Positions 10,044-18,394 are shown, counted from the stretch's first letter. The stretch is DNA of 64,000 nucleotides from Bacillus mycoides (GCF_001757995.1 NZ_LXLV01000020.1:168101-232100), one strand, 5' to 3'. Notes: generated by a model not told the origin, from the letters alone. Translations and numbers: made by a program.

Positions 10044-10077
10044 AAAAGCAAGGTCTCATTACGAGACCTTGCTTTTC
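10044..10077. terminator. Bidirectional terminator between pbuX and the DUF418 gene
   Basis: AAAAGCAAGGTCTC / GAGACCTTGCTTTT, a near-perfect stem with A and T tracts on both sides, placed between convergent genes. Confidence 0.9.
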
Positions 10078-11222
10078 TTTTTAAGTGGCATCATCTTACC
10101 GTACGTACCAAGGCGCCAAATGTATTCAAGTGGCCCGTATTGATAACGAGAAAGCCAACAGCGGCTAATGAAGATTTGTAGCGTGTAGAAACCGATGCAA
10201 AATAGTGGTCCGACCCATAATGGAGCGGGATAATAATTTTTGAAAAATAGACCGAATACAAGTAACGTAACAATTGTATGCGTGATGTAATTTGTTAACG
10301 CCATTCGTCCGACATATTGGAATGGGCGTAATAATTTTTGCCATCTTTCTTTTTGTAATAAGCGCATGAGTGTGAAAATGTAGAAGATGAATAATGTTTT
10401 TCCGCTAAACATTGTAAAGGCACTCATGTAAATCGGATCATAAGGTTGTTTTGACAAGAAATAACGAACCATAAAGAACCACATTGGTAATGTTAAAACG
10501 AACATAATAATTTGCCATTTTTTTAGTTTTGGATCTAATTCTTTTGAGCGGCGGAAAATATCTTTTTTGCCAGCATATAAACCAAGCAAAAATAATCCAA
10601 CTGTTTCTGGAAGCATGAATGCACTTAGCCCAATTGCTTCAGAATAAAACGCATGGAAACGATTTTGTATTTGTAACATCCAGTCCTCTAATGGCATGAT
10701 TGGTAAGGAGAGTCCTAGCTCATCTCTTGGCATTAAGGCAATTCCGATGCTAGTAATTAGCATTAAAAATTGAAAAATGCTTAGTAAAACTAATGCCCAA
10801 ATCAAAATAGTACGAGGTTCTCTCTTATAAAATAACAATAAGAAAAACCCAGTGATTGCATAAGTATGTAAGATGTCTCCATCCCATAAAAGAACGTAAT
10901 GCAAGAAACCAAATAATAATAAAATGAGAAGACGGCGAACAAACAAAGTTTTTGGACGATCTGTTTTCGCCTCAGCACGATTCATAAAGATATAAAAACC
11001 TAATCCGAATAAAAACGAAAAAATAGTATAAAATTTCGTTTGAATAAACATATCGTAAAATAGGCGGATGTAGCTGTCTACTCCTTCGTAAATTCCTGAA
11101 ATTTCACTTGAGTCAACTCCGGCAATAACTGGCCAGTTAACAAGAAAAATACCGAGTACAGCTATTCCTCTAATAATATCGATAGAGTGTACCCTCTCGC
11201 CTTGTGAAAAATTTTGTGTCAT
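10059..11222 (-). CDS. DUF418 family (YeiB-like) polytopic membrane protein
   Basis: A 387-residue membrane protein with about eight to ten hydrophobic segments. The N-terminus has the family pattern RVHSIDIIRGIAVLGIFLVN; the C-terminal DUF418 region includes LRPFQYVGRMALTNYITHT and FCIGFYTLQI, then SRYQYGPLEYIWRLGTYGK, which is strongly conserved in this family. Function is not established; a transport or acyl-transfer-like role is only suggested by fold similarity. ATG 11222 has GGAGG 9 bases upstream; the frame is open for 128 more codons but covers a terminator and the Fur-type promoter of the opposite strand, so that extension is rejected. Confidence 0.9.
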   Translation of the reverse strand: MTQNFSQGERVHSIDIIRGIAVLGIFLVNWPVIAGVDSSEISGIYEGVDSYIRLFYDMFIQTKFYTIFSFLFGLGFYIFMNRAEAKTDRPKTLFVRRLLILLLFGFLHYVLLWDGDILHTYAITGFFLLLFYKREPRTILIWALVLLSIFQFLMLITSIGIALMPRDELGLSLPIMPLEDWMLQIQNRFHAFYSEAIGLSAFMLPETVGLFLLGLYAGKKDIFRRSKELDPKLKKWQIIMFVLTLPMWFFMVRYFLSKQPYDPIYMSAFTMFSGKTLFIFYIFTLMRLLQKERWQKLLRPFQYVGRMALTNYITHTIVTLLVFGLFFKNYYPAPLWVGPLFCIGFYTLQIFISRCWLSRYQYGPLEYIWRLGTYGKMMPLKKKSKVS

Positions 11223-11335
11223 TATTTTCCTCCTTATTAAGTAATTCCCTTTTATTATACAAAATGTAAAGGGGAGGGTATATAGGTTATTTCCAATTTT
11301 TAAAACTGTTAAGATGTGTGTTATGAGATATAATA

Positions 11336-11410
11336 AGAGTGCACAGCAAGTTTTAAACTTCTTTAAAACAGGCAGTAAAGCTCCTTTTCCCGAAGGAGCT
11401 TTCTTTTTTA
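11336..11410 (+). ncRNA. Candidate small RNA of about 70 nt
   Basis: TATAAT at 11329-11334 is followed within 75 bases by two hairpins and a T tract, with no ORF of note. Hairpin 1 is GTTTTAAA / TTTAAAAC around CTTC (11350-11369). Hairpin 2 is the terminator at 11377-11402 with TTCTTTTTT after it. The -35 (CTGTTA, 11306) is poor. An independently terminated transcript in this otherwise empty gap best fits a small RNA; it could instead be a decayed leader. Confidence 0.4.
11377..11410 (+). terminator. Terminator upstream of the Fur-type promoter
   Basis: AAAGCTCCTT / AAGGAGCTTT hairpin with TTCCCG loop and a following T-rich tract. No protein gene ends before it on this strand. Confidence 0.8.
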
Positions 11411-11418
11411 GAAAATTG

Positions 11419-11473
11419 TTGATAATGATTCTCTTTAATGATAAAATGTATTCAAAAGTGATAATCATTATCA
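11419..11473 (+). promoter_or_regulatory. Fur-regulated promoter with two Fur boxes
   Basis: TTGATA (11419-11424) and TAAAAT (11442-11447) form a promoter with a 17-base spacer. A near-consensus Fur box (TGATAATGATTCTCT, 11420-11434) covers the -35, and a perfect 7-1-7 palindrome TGATAATCATTATCA lies at 11459-11473, at and just past the expected start site. This is the layout expected for iron-dependent repression by Fur. Confidence 0.85.
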
Positions 11474-11493
11474 AAAAAGGTTGGTGTGTTAAT

Positions 11494-11580
11494 ATGGTGT
11501 ATGCACTTGTTGCAGGAACGATTGCTATATATGTTGGTGTTACAAAGTATGTATTAAATGGAGTAGGAACAACAAAATGA
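11494..11580 (+). CDS. 28-residue single-helix membrane peptide, probably Fur-regulated
   Basis: A 28-codon ORF starts at ATG 11494, 20 bases after a perfect Fur box, and ends just before a strong terminator. The peptide begins MVYALVAGTIAIYVGV, a hydrophobic helix of about 16 residues, and ends in a short polar tail (TKYVLNGVGTTK). The ribosome site is weak (AAAGG about 13 bases upstream, GGTG nearer). The promoter, operator, ORF and terminator form a complete transcription unit, which is the main reason to believe it. No family recognised; membrane location is inferred from hydrophobicity. Confidence 0.65.
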   Translation: MVYALVAGTIAIYVGVTKYVLNGVGTTK

Positions 11581-11592
11581 ATAATATTACAT

Positions 11593-11636
11593 AAAATCCC
11601 TTTCATCTGTAAAAAGAATGAAAGGGATTTTTTATT
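11593..11636 (+). terminator. Terminator of the 28-aa peptide gene
   Basis: AAAATCCCTTTCAT / ATGAAAGGGATTTT stem followed by TTTTATTTTT. Confidence 0.88.
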
Positions 11637-11670
11637 TTTGATGTGAATATGCTGAAAATTTAGTATGATA

Positions 11671-11765
11671 ATAAAGTGAAACTTTAATCAGTGGGGAGGT
11701 CTATCCCTCGCTGATTATTAGCCCACACGAAACGGGCTGTTACTGCCCACAAATAGCGGGATAAA
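11671..11765 (+). repeat. bcr1-type dispersed repeat, short copy
   Basis: An element from GTGAAACTTTAATCAGTGGG (11676) to AGCGGG (11760), 85 bases, flanked by ATAAA at 11671-11675 and 11761-11765. Two other places in this window share the same ends and the same duplication. The ATAAA (TTTAT) duplication and restriction to the B. cereus group fit bcr1, a small non-autonomous mobile repeat; this copy is shorter than the typical full element, so it is internally deleted. It lies just upstream of dynA. Confidence 0.75.
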
Positions 11766-11798
11766 GTATATACATCTTGGATAAAGGGGAACAAGGGG

Positions 11799-14700
11799 AT
11801 GACAAACATAGTACAGACAAACGGTATGAAAAAACTTGTTTGTTTTTATGAAGAGTGGCAAAAAAACGGCGATGCAGAGAATAGTTTGAAGTTGTTTGAA
11901 GTGATTCAAAAATATAAACAAGAGCAGCTTATGCTAGCTTTTTGTGGTCATTTTTCTGCGGGGAAATCGACAATGATGAATCACCTATATAAAGCGCAAT
12001 TATTACCGACAAGTCCGATTCCAACGAGTGCTAACGTCGTTAAAATTGAAAGAGGATCTGATCGAGTTGTTGTAACGATTAAGTCTGGAGAACAGTATGA
12101 ATATGACGGTGCATATTCAGCAGAAGAATTAAAACAAATTTGTAAAGATGGTGAGGAAGTAATTGGTGTTCATATTTATCGAAATGATGCGCCAATTCCT
12201 GATGGGGTTATGTTAGTTGATACGCCCGGAATTGATTCTACGGATGATGCTCACCAATTAGCGACAGAATCAACACTGCATCTAGCAGATGTTATTTTCT
12301 ATATGATGGATTATAACCATGTCCAATCGGAGGTTAACTTACAATTTGTTAAAGAATTGAAACAACGTAATAAAACGGTTTATCTCGTTGTAAACCAAAT
12401 AGATAAACATAAAGCAAATGAGTTATCGTTTGAAGAATATAGAGAAAGTGTAAAACAGTCTTTTTCTAACTGGGATATCGAGGTAGATGGTATTTTTTAT
12501 ACATCGTTACGAATGATGAACCATCCGTACAATGAAATTCAAAGATTAGAAGCATTAATTTCTTCTATTATGGAAGAAAAAGAGCAGTATGTAAGAAAGG
12601 GAATGGAGCGAGAAACAGAATATTTACTGCAAGAACATTGTTCGTTTATTCTTTCTGAAAATGAAAAACATCTCATGAAATATGAAGAAGAATTAACATC
12701 ACCATTGTCACTTTCAGAGATAGTTGAAAAAAAGGAAGAGTTAACTGAAAATAAAAATAGCGCGGCTAGTAAAGAATCTGATGTGAGAAATGAATTTATA
12801 AAAGGTTTACAAGCCATATTAGATAACGCGTATTTAATGCCATTTGAAATGAGAGAATTGGCAAATGAATATTTAGAGACGAAATTAACGAAGTTTAAAG
12901 TTGGTTTGTTATTTGCGAAAGGAAAGACGGAACAAGAAAAACAGAGACGTGTAGATGCTTTTTATTCTGCTCTTCAAAAGACTGTTGAAACGCAACTTGA
13001 TTTTCATGTGAAAGAATTTATTGTAGCCTTCTTAAAAGAAGAAGGGTTATTTACAGAGGAAATAGGGAAAGACATATATGCGTTAGAGATTGCTTTCGGA
13101 CCGGAAGTGTTGGCTGAAACAATTAAACAAGGAGCTGGATTTACCGGTGATTACTTACTTCTTTATACTGCTGACGTTGCAAATGAGTTAAAGAAAAGAT
13201 ACTTTATGAAATCTCAGCAAATCTTTGGGAAAAGTACGGATATATTGCAGAAGAAAGTGAAGATAGAGATTGCTCGTATTGAAGAAGAACTTGAAAAATA
13301 CACGATGTTACAAACAGCAAAAGAAACGAAATTACAATATATTAAGACGTATGAGGAATATGAGAGCTATTTAGGAGATATTTGGAATGAACATGTTTCT
13401 ATACCAGATGGATTGCAAATAGACGAAATATTACAAAGTAAAAAACAAGTTGTTAGTGAGAAGTTTACACTACAAGAGCAAGAAATTGTAAATGATAACG
13501 TAGCGGCTAGTGAAGAAGAGATTAAAGGAACGAAAGCTTTAAATATTCAGCGTATATTAGAAAAAGTGAAGAAAGCTGAAACGATATTAGATCCATTACC
13601 TACACTGAAACATTTACAGCAAGAAGTAGTTGGAAAAAGACAGCGTGTAGAAACGAAGCAATTTACAGTAGCGTTATTTGGAGCTTTTAGTGCTGGGAAA
13701 TCATCATTTGCTAACGCATTGCTCGGTGAAAAGGTACTTCCTGTATCGCCAAACCCAACGACAGCAACAATAAATCAAATTTTGCCAGTTACAGAAGAGA
13801 GACCACATGGAACGGTAATGGTTCAGTTTAAGTCAGAGCAAGCACTGTTAGAAGATATGAAAGCTGTTTATAAAATGTTTCACTATGAAATTGCTACATT
13901 GGAAGAAGCGTTAACGAAAATTGATCAAATTATGAAATACCCTTCACCAAGCGGGAAGCAAAAAACAACATTTAGCTTTTTACGAGCGGTACAAAAAGGA
14001 TATGAGGCAGTTGCTAATCATTTAGGGGAACAAGTACAAGTTACGTTAGAGGAGTTCTCTGATTATGTAGCTAATGAAGAAAAATCATGCTTTGTTGAGT
14101 ATATGGAGCTTTATTATGATTGTGCTTTAACAAGGCAAGGAGTAGCTCTTGTAGATACACCAGGGGCGGATTCTATTAACGCTCGCCATACGGATGTTGC
14201 ATTCCAGTATATTAAAAACGCAGATGCTATTTTATTCGTAACATACTATAATCATGTTTTCTCTCGTGCAGATCGTGAGTTTTTAATTCAGCTCGGTCGT
14301 GTAAAGGATACATTTGCACTTGATAAAATGTTCTTCTTAATAAATGCTGCCGATTTAGCACAATCCGAAGAAGAACTTGAAATGGTAAAAGGTTATATTG
14401 CGGATCAGCTCTTGCAATACGGTATTAGAAATCCACGTTTATTTGCAATTTCAAGTTTATGTGCGCTTGAAGAAAAGCAAGGGAAAAGTATTGATAAAGA
14501 AAAGTATGGTATTTTACAAAACTCTGGGATTGCTAAGTTTGAAGAATCATTTACGTCCTTTATGATGAGGGATTTAATGCTTGTATCTGTGCATGCTTTG
14601 TATGGTGCACTGCAAGGAGTGAATCAGCTTCTTGTAAATATGATAAACGGCGCAAAGCAGGGAAATGATGAGAAAGAGAAGCAAACAAAAAAATATGAAG

Positions 14701-15458
14701 CAGAGCGTAATCAGCTACTTCATATTATTTCATCATATAGTGTACTTGCTGAAGAGCAAGCAATGCAAAATGAAGTGAAAGAATTGCTTTACTATGTACA
14801 CCAACGTCTATTTTTACGCTATAACGATGTGTTTACTGAATTTATTAATCCGGCGTCGTTACGAACAGATGGGAATGTGAAAATGCAGTTGCAACAATGT
14901 GTAATGGAATTAGTTTCATTTATTCAACATGATTTATTACAAGAAATGCGTGCGACATCATTACGTCTTGAAAAATGGATAGATGAAGCGATGAAGCGTG
15001 CAAAGGATGAAATTGTTGTGAATTGCAAAGTGGAAAATGAATCGATTTCTATGGGTGGAACAGTGGATTATGAATATAAAGTTATTACACATAAAGAGCC
15101 GTTTCCTTCAATAGAAATAAAAGATTTTAAAAAGGCACTAGCACATTTTAAAAATGAAAAAAGCTTTTTTGAAAAAAATGATAAAGCTTTTATGCAAGAA
15201 GACGCTAAAGGAGTGTTAGAACCTTTCGTATCAAACTATGTAGCTGATGAAGAAGATTTATTCGTTCATCATTATAAGCAAGAGTGGGATGCAAAATGGA
15301 ACCTATTCCAAAAAGTGATGCAGCAAGATGTTGAGAATTATTATGAAAGTATATTATTCGCGTTAGCTGAAACAATTGATGTATCACTATATGAACAAAG
15401 TAAAGAAGAGCTACAAAAGCAGTTAGTAGAAATTGAAAAAGAAATTTATATTAAATAG
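11799..15458 (+). CDS. dynA: Tandem-GTPase bacterial dynamin-like protein DynA
   Basis: A 1219-residue bacterial dynamin that carries two complete GTPase modules in one chain, as in B. subtilis DynA (YpbR), which tethers and fuses membranes and helps cells survive phage and pore-forming stress. First P-loop GHFSAGKS at residues 50-57, switch DTPGID, NKxD-type motif NQIDKHK. Second P-loop GAFSAGKS at 628-635, DTPGADS, and LINAADL. Each is followed by long helical stalk regions (about 290-560 and 880-1219). AAAGGGG lies 9 bases before ATG 11799. The next gene is convergent, with no clear terminator between. Confidence 0.95.
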   Translation: MTNIVQTNGMKKLVCFYEEWQKNGDAENSLKLFEVIQKYKQEQLMLAFCGHFSAGKSTMMNHLYKAQLLPTSPIPTSANVVKIERGSDRVVVTIKSGEQYEYDGAYSAEELKQICKDGEEVIGVHIYRNDAPIPDGVMLVDTPGIDSTDDAHQLATESTLHLADVIFYMMDYNHVQSEVNLQFVKELKQRNKTVYLVVNQIDKHKANELSFEEYRESVKQSFSNWDIEVDGIFYTSLRMMNHPYNEIQRLEALISSIMEEKEQYVRKGMERETEYLLQEHCSFILSENEKHLMKYEEELTSPLSLSEIVEKKEELTENKNSAASKESDVRNEFIKGLQAILDNAYLMPFEMRELANEYLETKLTKFKVGLLFAKGKTEQEKQRRVDAFYSALQKTVETQLDFHVKEFIVAFLKEEGLFTEEIGKDIYALEIAFGPEVLAETIKQGAGFTGDYLLLYTADVANELKKRYFMKSQQIFGKSTDILQKKVKIEIARIEEELEKYTMLQTAKETKLQYIKTYEEYESYLGDIWNEHVSIPDGLQIDEILQSKKQVVSEKFTLQEQEIVNDNVAASEEEIKGTKALNIQRILEKVKKAETILDPLPTLKHLQQEVVGKRQRVETKQFTVALFGAFSAGKSSFANALLGEKVLPVSPNPTTATINQILPVTEERPHGTVMVQFKSEQALLEDMKAVYKMFHYEIATLEEALTKIDQIMKYPSPSGKQKTTFSFLRAVQKGYEAVANHLGEQVQVTLEEFSDYVANEEKSCFVEYMELYYDCALTRQGVALVDTPGADSINARHTDVAFQYIKNADAILFVTYYNHVFSRADREFLIQLGRVKDTFALDKMFFLINAADLAQSEEELEMVKGYIADQLLQYGIRNPRLFAISSLCALEEKQGKSIDKEKYGILQNSGIAKFEESFTSFMMRDLMLVSVHALYGALQGVNQLLVNMINGAKQGNDEKEKQTKKYEAERNQLLHIISSYSVLAEEQAMQNEVKELLYYVHQRLFLRYNDVFTEFINPASLRTDGNVKMQLQQCVMELVSFIQHDLLQEMRATSLRLEKWIDEAMKRAKDEIVVNCKVENESISMGGTVDYEYKVITHKEPFPSIEIKDFKKALAHFKNEKSFFEKNDKAFMQEDAKGVLEPFVSNYVADEEDLFVHHYKQEWDAKWNLFQKVMQQDVENYYESILFALAETIDVSLYEQSKEELQKQLVEIEKEIYIK

Positions 15459-15461
15459 CCG

Positions 15462-15716
15462 TTATGAAAAAAAGATTCGTTCAATTTTCTTTTGTAGTAC
15501 AGTATCTAAAGATTTTACAAACCCTGCAAACTCATCAGTAGAAATCATATGGGTAAGAACTAAGCGTCTGCCGTCTGGTGTTTCACCGCATAAGACGAAT
15601 GAAGAAAATTCATACGTTTTGTTTTCTACTACTAATTTTGGATAGGAATATGTGTCGCTCTTCTTTTTCTTTCCATCAATAGAGATGACGTTGCATTTTT
15701 TCTCATTGTTGTCCAA
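15462..15716 (-). CDS. Hypothetical protein, 84 aa
   Basis: An 84-residue charged, soluble product: DNNEKKCNVISIDGKKKK at the N-terminus, then a beta-rich part (SYPKLVVENKTYEFSSFVL) and a helical end (TDEFAGFVKSLDTVLQ). TTG 15716 is chosen because AAAGGAGG lies 8 bases upstream; the in-frame TTG at 15752 would place that ribosome site inside the gene. It converges on dynA with a gap of three bases. No family recognised with confidence. Confidence 0.75.
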   Translation of the reverse strand: MDNNEKKCNVISIDGKKKKSDTYSYPKLVVENKTYEFSSFVLCGETPDGRRLVLTHMISTDEFAGFVKSLDTVLQKKIERIFFS

Positions 15717-15787
15717 GGTGAATCCCTCCTTTCTATTATCTATGGTAGACAAGGGGGGTTTAGAACAATAGGGAAGGGGGAATTTTT

Positions 15788-16249
15788 ATGTCTGTTGTAA
15801 TTGAGCGTATTTCGAAAGAAGCTATACCGAAATCTTTATTGCTCCTTGCTGATCCAAGTGAAAGCCAAATTGATGCATATGTACAGAGAGGGTTTACGTA
15901 TATAGCTAAACAAGAAGAAAGAATAATCGGTGTATATGTGCTTTTGGAAACAAGACCAAGGACAATGGAAATTATGAATATTGCGGTTGTAGAACATATG
16001 CAAGGAAAAGGTATTGGTAAGGGGTTATTGTTGCATGCAATAGAAAAAGCTAAAGAATATAATATGTATAAGCTTGAAGTTGGTACAGGTAATTCTAGCA
16101 TTTCACAACTTGCGTTATATCAAAAATGTGGATTTCGTATTTTTTCTATTGATTTTGATTACTTTTCGAAGCATTATGAAGAAGAGATTATTGAAAATGG
16201 AATTGTATGTCGTGATATGATTCGGCTTGCAATGAAATTAAACAAATAA
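15788..16249 (+). CDS. GNAT family N-acetyltransferase
   Basis: A 153-residue acetyltransferase. The CoA-binding motif A is clear in IMNIAVVEHMQGKGIGKGLLLHA (Q/RxxGxG/A type), followed by LEVGTGNSSISQLALYQKCGFR. AGGGGG precedes ATG 15788. Substrate unknown. It heads a same-strand series of three genes with short gaps (GNAT, DUF2533, sulfurtransferase), which may be one transcript. Confidence 0.88.
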   Translation: MSVVIERISKEAIPKSLLLLADPSESQIDAYVQRGFTYIAKQEERIIGVYVLLETRPRTMEIMNIAVVEHMQGKGIGKGLLLHAIEKAKEYNMYKLEVGTGNSSISQLALYQKCGFRIFSIDFDYFSKHYEEEIIENGIVCRDMIRLAMKLNK

Positions 16250-16276
16250 GTATAAATTATTTAGGGGGAAGAGAAG

Positions 16277-16549
16277 ATGGAAGTACATAAAGCAATTACA
16301 GCACATTCTCGTAAACAAAACGAAATTGTAAAAGCATTTTTACAATTAGATGCGCAGCGTGAAGCAGCTATTGAATCGGCGGTATCACTTGCATCAAATG
16401 GGAAAGAATTTTCGGTTGATGTTATTAATGTTGTAACAAAGCAAATTAATGATCTTGCAAAAAATGGCGTTGCACTGCAGCGTAAACTTGTTACAAAAGA
16501 TATGGTTATGGAGTATGTAGGTCGTTTGCAAGAGAAAGAAGGTCGTTAA
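16277..16549 (+). CDS. ypbS: DUF2533 (YpbS-like) protein
   Basis: A 90-residue all-helical product (EVHKAITAHSRKQNEIVKAF, then LDAQREAAIESAV and a Lys-rich end). It looks like DUF2533, which I associate with B. subtilis YpbS, and the position a short way downstream of ypbR/dynA supports that. GGGGGAAGAGA precedes ATG 16277. It ends two bases before the sulfurtransferase start, so the two are cotranscribed. Function unknown; the family name is from memory. Confidence 0.7.
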   Translation: MEVHKAITAHSRKQNEIVKAFLQLDAQREAAIESAVSLASNGKEFSVDVINVVTKQINDLAKNGVALQRKLVTKDMVMEYVGRLQEKEGR

Positions 16550-16551
16550 AG

Positions 16552-17385
16552 ATGGTTGTTACAGTCGAATGGTTACGTGAGCATATAGAAGATGAGAATG
16601 TCCGTATAATCGATTGTCGATTTGATTTAGCGAATCCTAATTGGGGTAGAGAGAAGTATGAGGAAGAACATATTCCTCATGCGTTATATTTTGATTTAAA
16701 TTTAGATTTATCAAGTTCTGTAATAGAGCATGGTGGTCGCCATCCATTACCAAATATAGAGCAGTTTGCAGACAAGCTTTCACAGGCCGGGATTGATGAA
16801 CATACGACAGTGATTGCGTATGACAGTCAAGCTGGTGCAATGGCTTCTCGTTTATGGTGGTTATTAAACTATGTAGGACATGAGAAAGTGTATATATTAG
16901 ACGGTGGATTTCCAGCTTGGAAAGAGAATGGATTACACACAACGCCGAATATCCCAGTTATTGCACGAAAACCTTTTATACCGGAAATACAAGAAAATAT
17001 GCTTGTAACGATGGAAGATGTGAGAGGGAAAATTCGTGCAGGTGCAAATATGACATTAATTGATTCTAGGGAACCAAAACGTTATGCTGGTGTGGAAGAG
17101 CTCGTTGATTCGAAGGCAGGGCATATTCCGACGGCAGTAAACTATTTTTGGAAAGATGGGATTTTAGAATCGGGACACTTTAAAAACGAAGAGGAACAGC
17201 AAGGGCGTTTCCAAAATCTTGATAAAGAGAAGGAAACAATCGTATATTGTGGTTCTGGTGTTACAGCGTGTCCGAACATAGTTGCATTAACATTAGCTGG
17301 TTTTCAAAATGTTAAATTGTATACAGGTAGCTGGAGTGATTGGATTTCTTATCCAGAAAATCAAATTGCAAAAGAAGAAGATTAA
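16552..17385 (+). CDS. Two-domain rhodanese-like sulfurtransferase (3-mercaptopyruvate type)
   Basis: A 277-residue protein with two rhodanese modules. The first is inactive-looking (DCRFDLANPNWGREKYEEEHIPHA, AYDSQAGAMASRLWW without a catalytic Cys loop); the second (about 150-275) holds IDSREPKRYAGVEE and the active loop YCGSGVTA with Cys at residue 233. A CGSGVTA loop is typical of 3-mercaptopyruvate sulfurtransferases, while CRKGVTA marks thiosulfate rhodaneses, so the mercaptopyruvate call is favoured. Cytosolic; the last gene of the GNAT-DUF2533 cluster. Confidence 0.9.
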   Translation: MVVTVEWLREHIEDENVRIIDCRFDLANPNWGREKYEEEHIPHALYFDLNLDLSSSVIEHGGRHPLPNIEQFADKLSQAGIDEHTTVIAYDSQAGAMASRLWWLLNYVGHEKVYILDGGFPAWKENGLHTTPNIPVIARKPFIPEIQENMLVTMEDVRGKIRAGANMTLIDSREPKRYAGVEELVDSKAGHIPTAVNYFWKDGILESGHFKNEEEQQGRFQNLDKEKETIVYCGSGVTACPNIVALTLAGFQNVKLYTGSWSDWISYPENQIAKEED

Positions 17386-17506
17386 TCACTTGCATGCAAA
17401 AATAATTTGTATTAAAATAAGGTCACAAGCAAGAGATTGCTTCAAAAATATTATATTTTACACATTGGAAACAATGTGATAATATAACGACAAGTAAATA
17501 ATACAT

Positions 17507-17681
17507 CCTGCGGTGTGCGTAACTTATTTATGTCTAAAACCGATGTTAGTTTTACGGAAGCTCAATATTTAGTGACCATTATCAAGCCTTCCTTGTGGAG
17601 GAAGATATACGGTAGCTGTGAGGGCATCCACCTGCGAGTAGCGGGTTTTTGGACATTTACGAGAGACGGCACTTGCGGGGG
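17507..17681 (+). ncRNA. ssrS: 6S RNA, copy 1
   Basis: 6S RNA imitates an open promoter and binds housekeeping RNA polymerase. The 5' strand CCTGCGGTGTGCGT pairs with ACGGCACTTGCGGGG at the 3' end, the 6S closing stem. Before the 3' strand lies CATCCACCTGCGAGTAGCGG and TTTTTGGACAT, equivalent to the CACCTTGAACCAAGGG hairpin of E. coli 6S. The length of about 175 nt is in range. Upstream, TGTGATAAT (17475-17483) may be an extended -10, implying a short processed leader. A frame of 63 codons over this stretch has no coding features. Confidence 0.85.
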
Positions 17682-17710
17682 TCTTATTTCAACTAACAGT
17701 GTATAAAATT

Positions 17711-17884
17711 CCTACGGTGTACGTAGCTTGTGTATGTCTTAAACCAATAAGTATAATATGGAAGTTCAATATTTAAATGTAGATAGCAGGCCATCTTTTT
17801 AAGAAGGAAGTTACAAACATTTGTGAGAACATCCACCTGTGAGAGCAGGTTTATGGACATCTATAGATAACGGCATATGTGGGA
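17711..17884 (+). ncRNA. 6S RNA, copy 2 (diverged tandem duplicate)
   Basis: Starts 30 bases after copy 1 with CCTACGGTGTACGTAGC and repeats its layout: TATGTCTTAAACC, GGAAGTTCAATATTTA, CATCCACCTGTGAGAGCAGG, TTTATGGACAT, and AACGGCATATGTGGG. The central part differs in most positions from copy 1, but the closing stem and 3' hairpin are kept, with paired changes (GCGG to ACGG, CTGCGAG to CTGTGAG). Only this copy has a terminator after it; TATAAA at 17702 could be a weak -10 of its own. Confidence 0.8.
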
Positions 17885-17890
17885 CTATAT

Positions 17891-17924
17891 AAAAAACCTT
17901 ACGTTTTATACGTAAGGTTTTTTT
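17891..17924 (+). terminator. Terminator after the 6S RNA pair
   Basis: AAACCTTACG / CGTAAGGTTT hairpin followed by TTTTTG. Confidence 0.9.
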
Positions 17925-17944
17925 GTTGAATAAATATGCTCATG

Positions 17945-18394
17945 TTATCTAGATTTACCTGTAAAGTTCCCATAATAAATATAGCATTTGCGGTCTTCAT
18001 CAATTTCTCTTGAATCTAGGGTGAATTCCAAATGTATTCCATCCCGTTGAATATATATAATATCTGAATGGAGAGAGGGTAAGATGTCCTCGTAATTCCA
18101 AACATCTTTACTTTCTATCATAATTGAGCTTGCTTCCTTTAGTTCCCTAATTTCAAAACCTATGTGCGAGTATGTAGGATCTGAAGGGTCGTTGAAAAAA
18201 ACTTCTTTTTGTATATATAAAACTGCTGTCCCGTCTGGATCTACTGAAGTTGCAGTAACGATATATGTATTTCCATCTTTTATAAAATATTCACAAGTCA
18301 TGCGCGCGACAATTTCAGAATTAGAAATATTTGCGTAGTTCCATAAAGCTGGATACCCGTTAGTTTCATCATTGAGCCGATATTCCAATCGCAT
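17945..18394 (-). CDS. Hypothetical protein, 149 aa
   Basis: A 149-residue soluble, acidic, beta-rich product (MRLEYRLNDETNGYPALWNY, TCEYFIKDGNTYIVTATSVD, IIYIQRDGIHLEFTLDSREI). AGAGGGATAAA precedes ATG 18394. No signal peptide, membrane segment or catalytic motif seen, and no family recognised. It converges on the 6S pair and diverges from the lipoprotein operon. It may be a narrow, accessory gene. Confidence 0.75.
   Translation of the reverse strand: MRLEYRLNDETNGYPALWNYANISNSEIVARMTCEYFIKDGNTYIVTATSVDPDGTAVLYIQKEVFFNDPSDPTYSHIGFEIRELKEASSIMIESKDVWNYEDILPSLHSDIIYIQRDGIHLEFTLDSREIDEDRKCYIYYGNFTGKSR

Noticed and set aside
11314-11493. Upstream part of an 88-codon frame containing the 28-aa peptide
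   Set aside because: It runs through a terminator and both Fur boxes; only the part from ATG 11494 fits the promoter.
11223-11606. 128-codon N-terminal extension of the DUF418 gene
   Set aside because: It would cover a terminator, the Fur promoter and the 28-aa ORF on the other strand; a good ribosome site marks ATG 11222.
17515-17706. 63-codon forward frame
   Set aside because: Coincides with 6S RNA copy 1; no ribosome site and no coding character.
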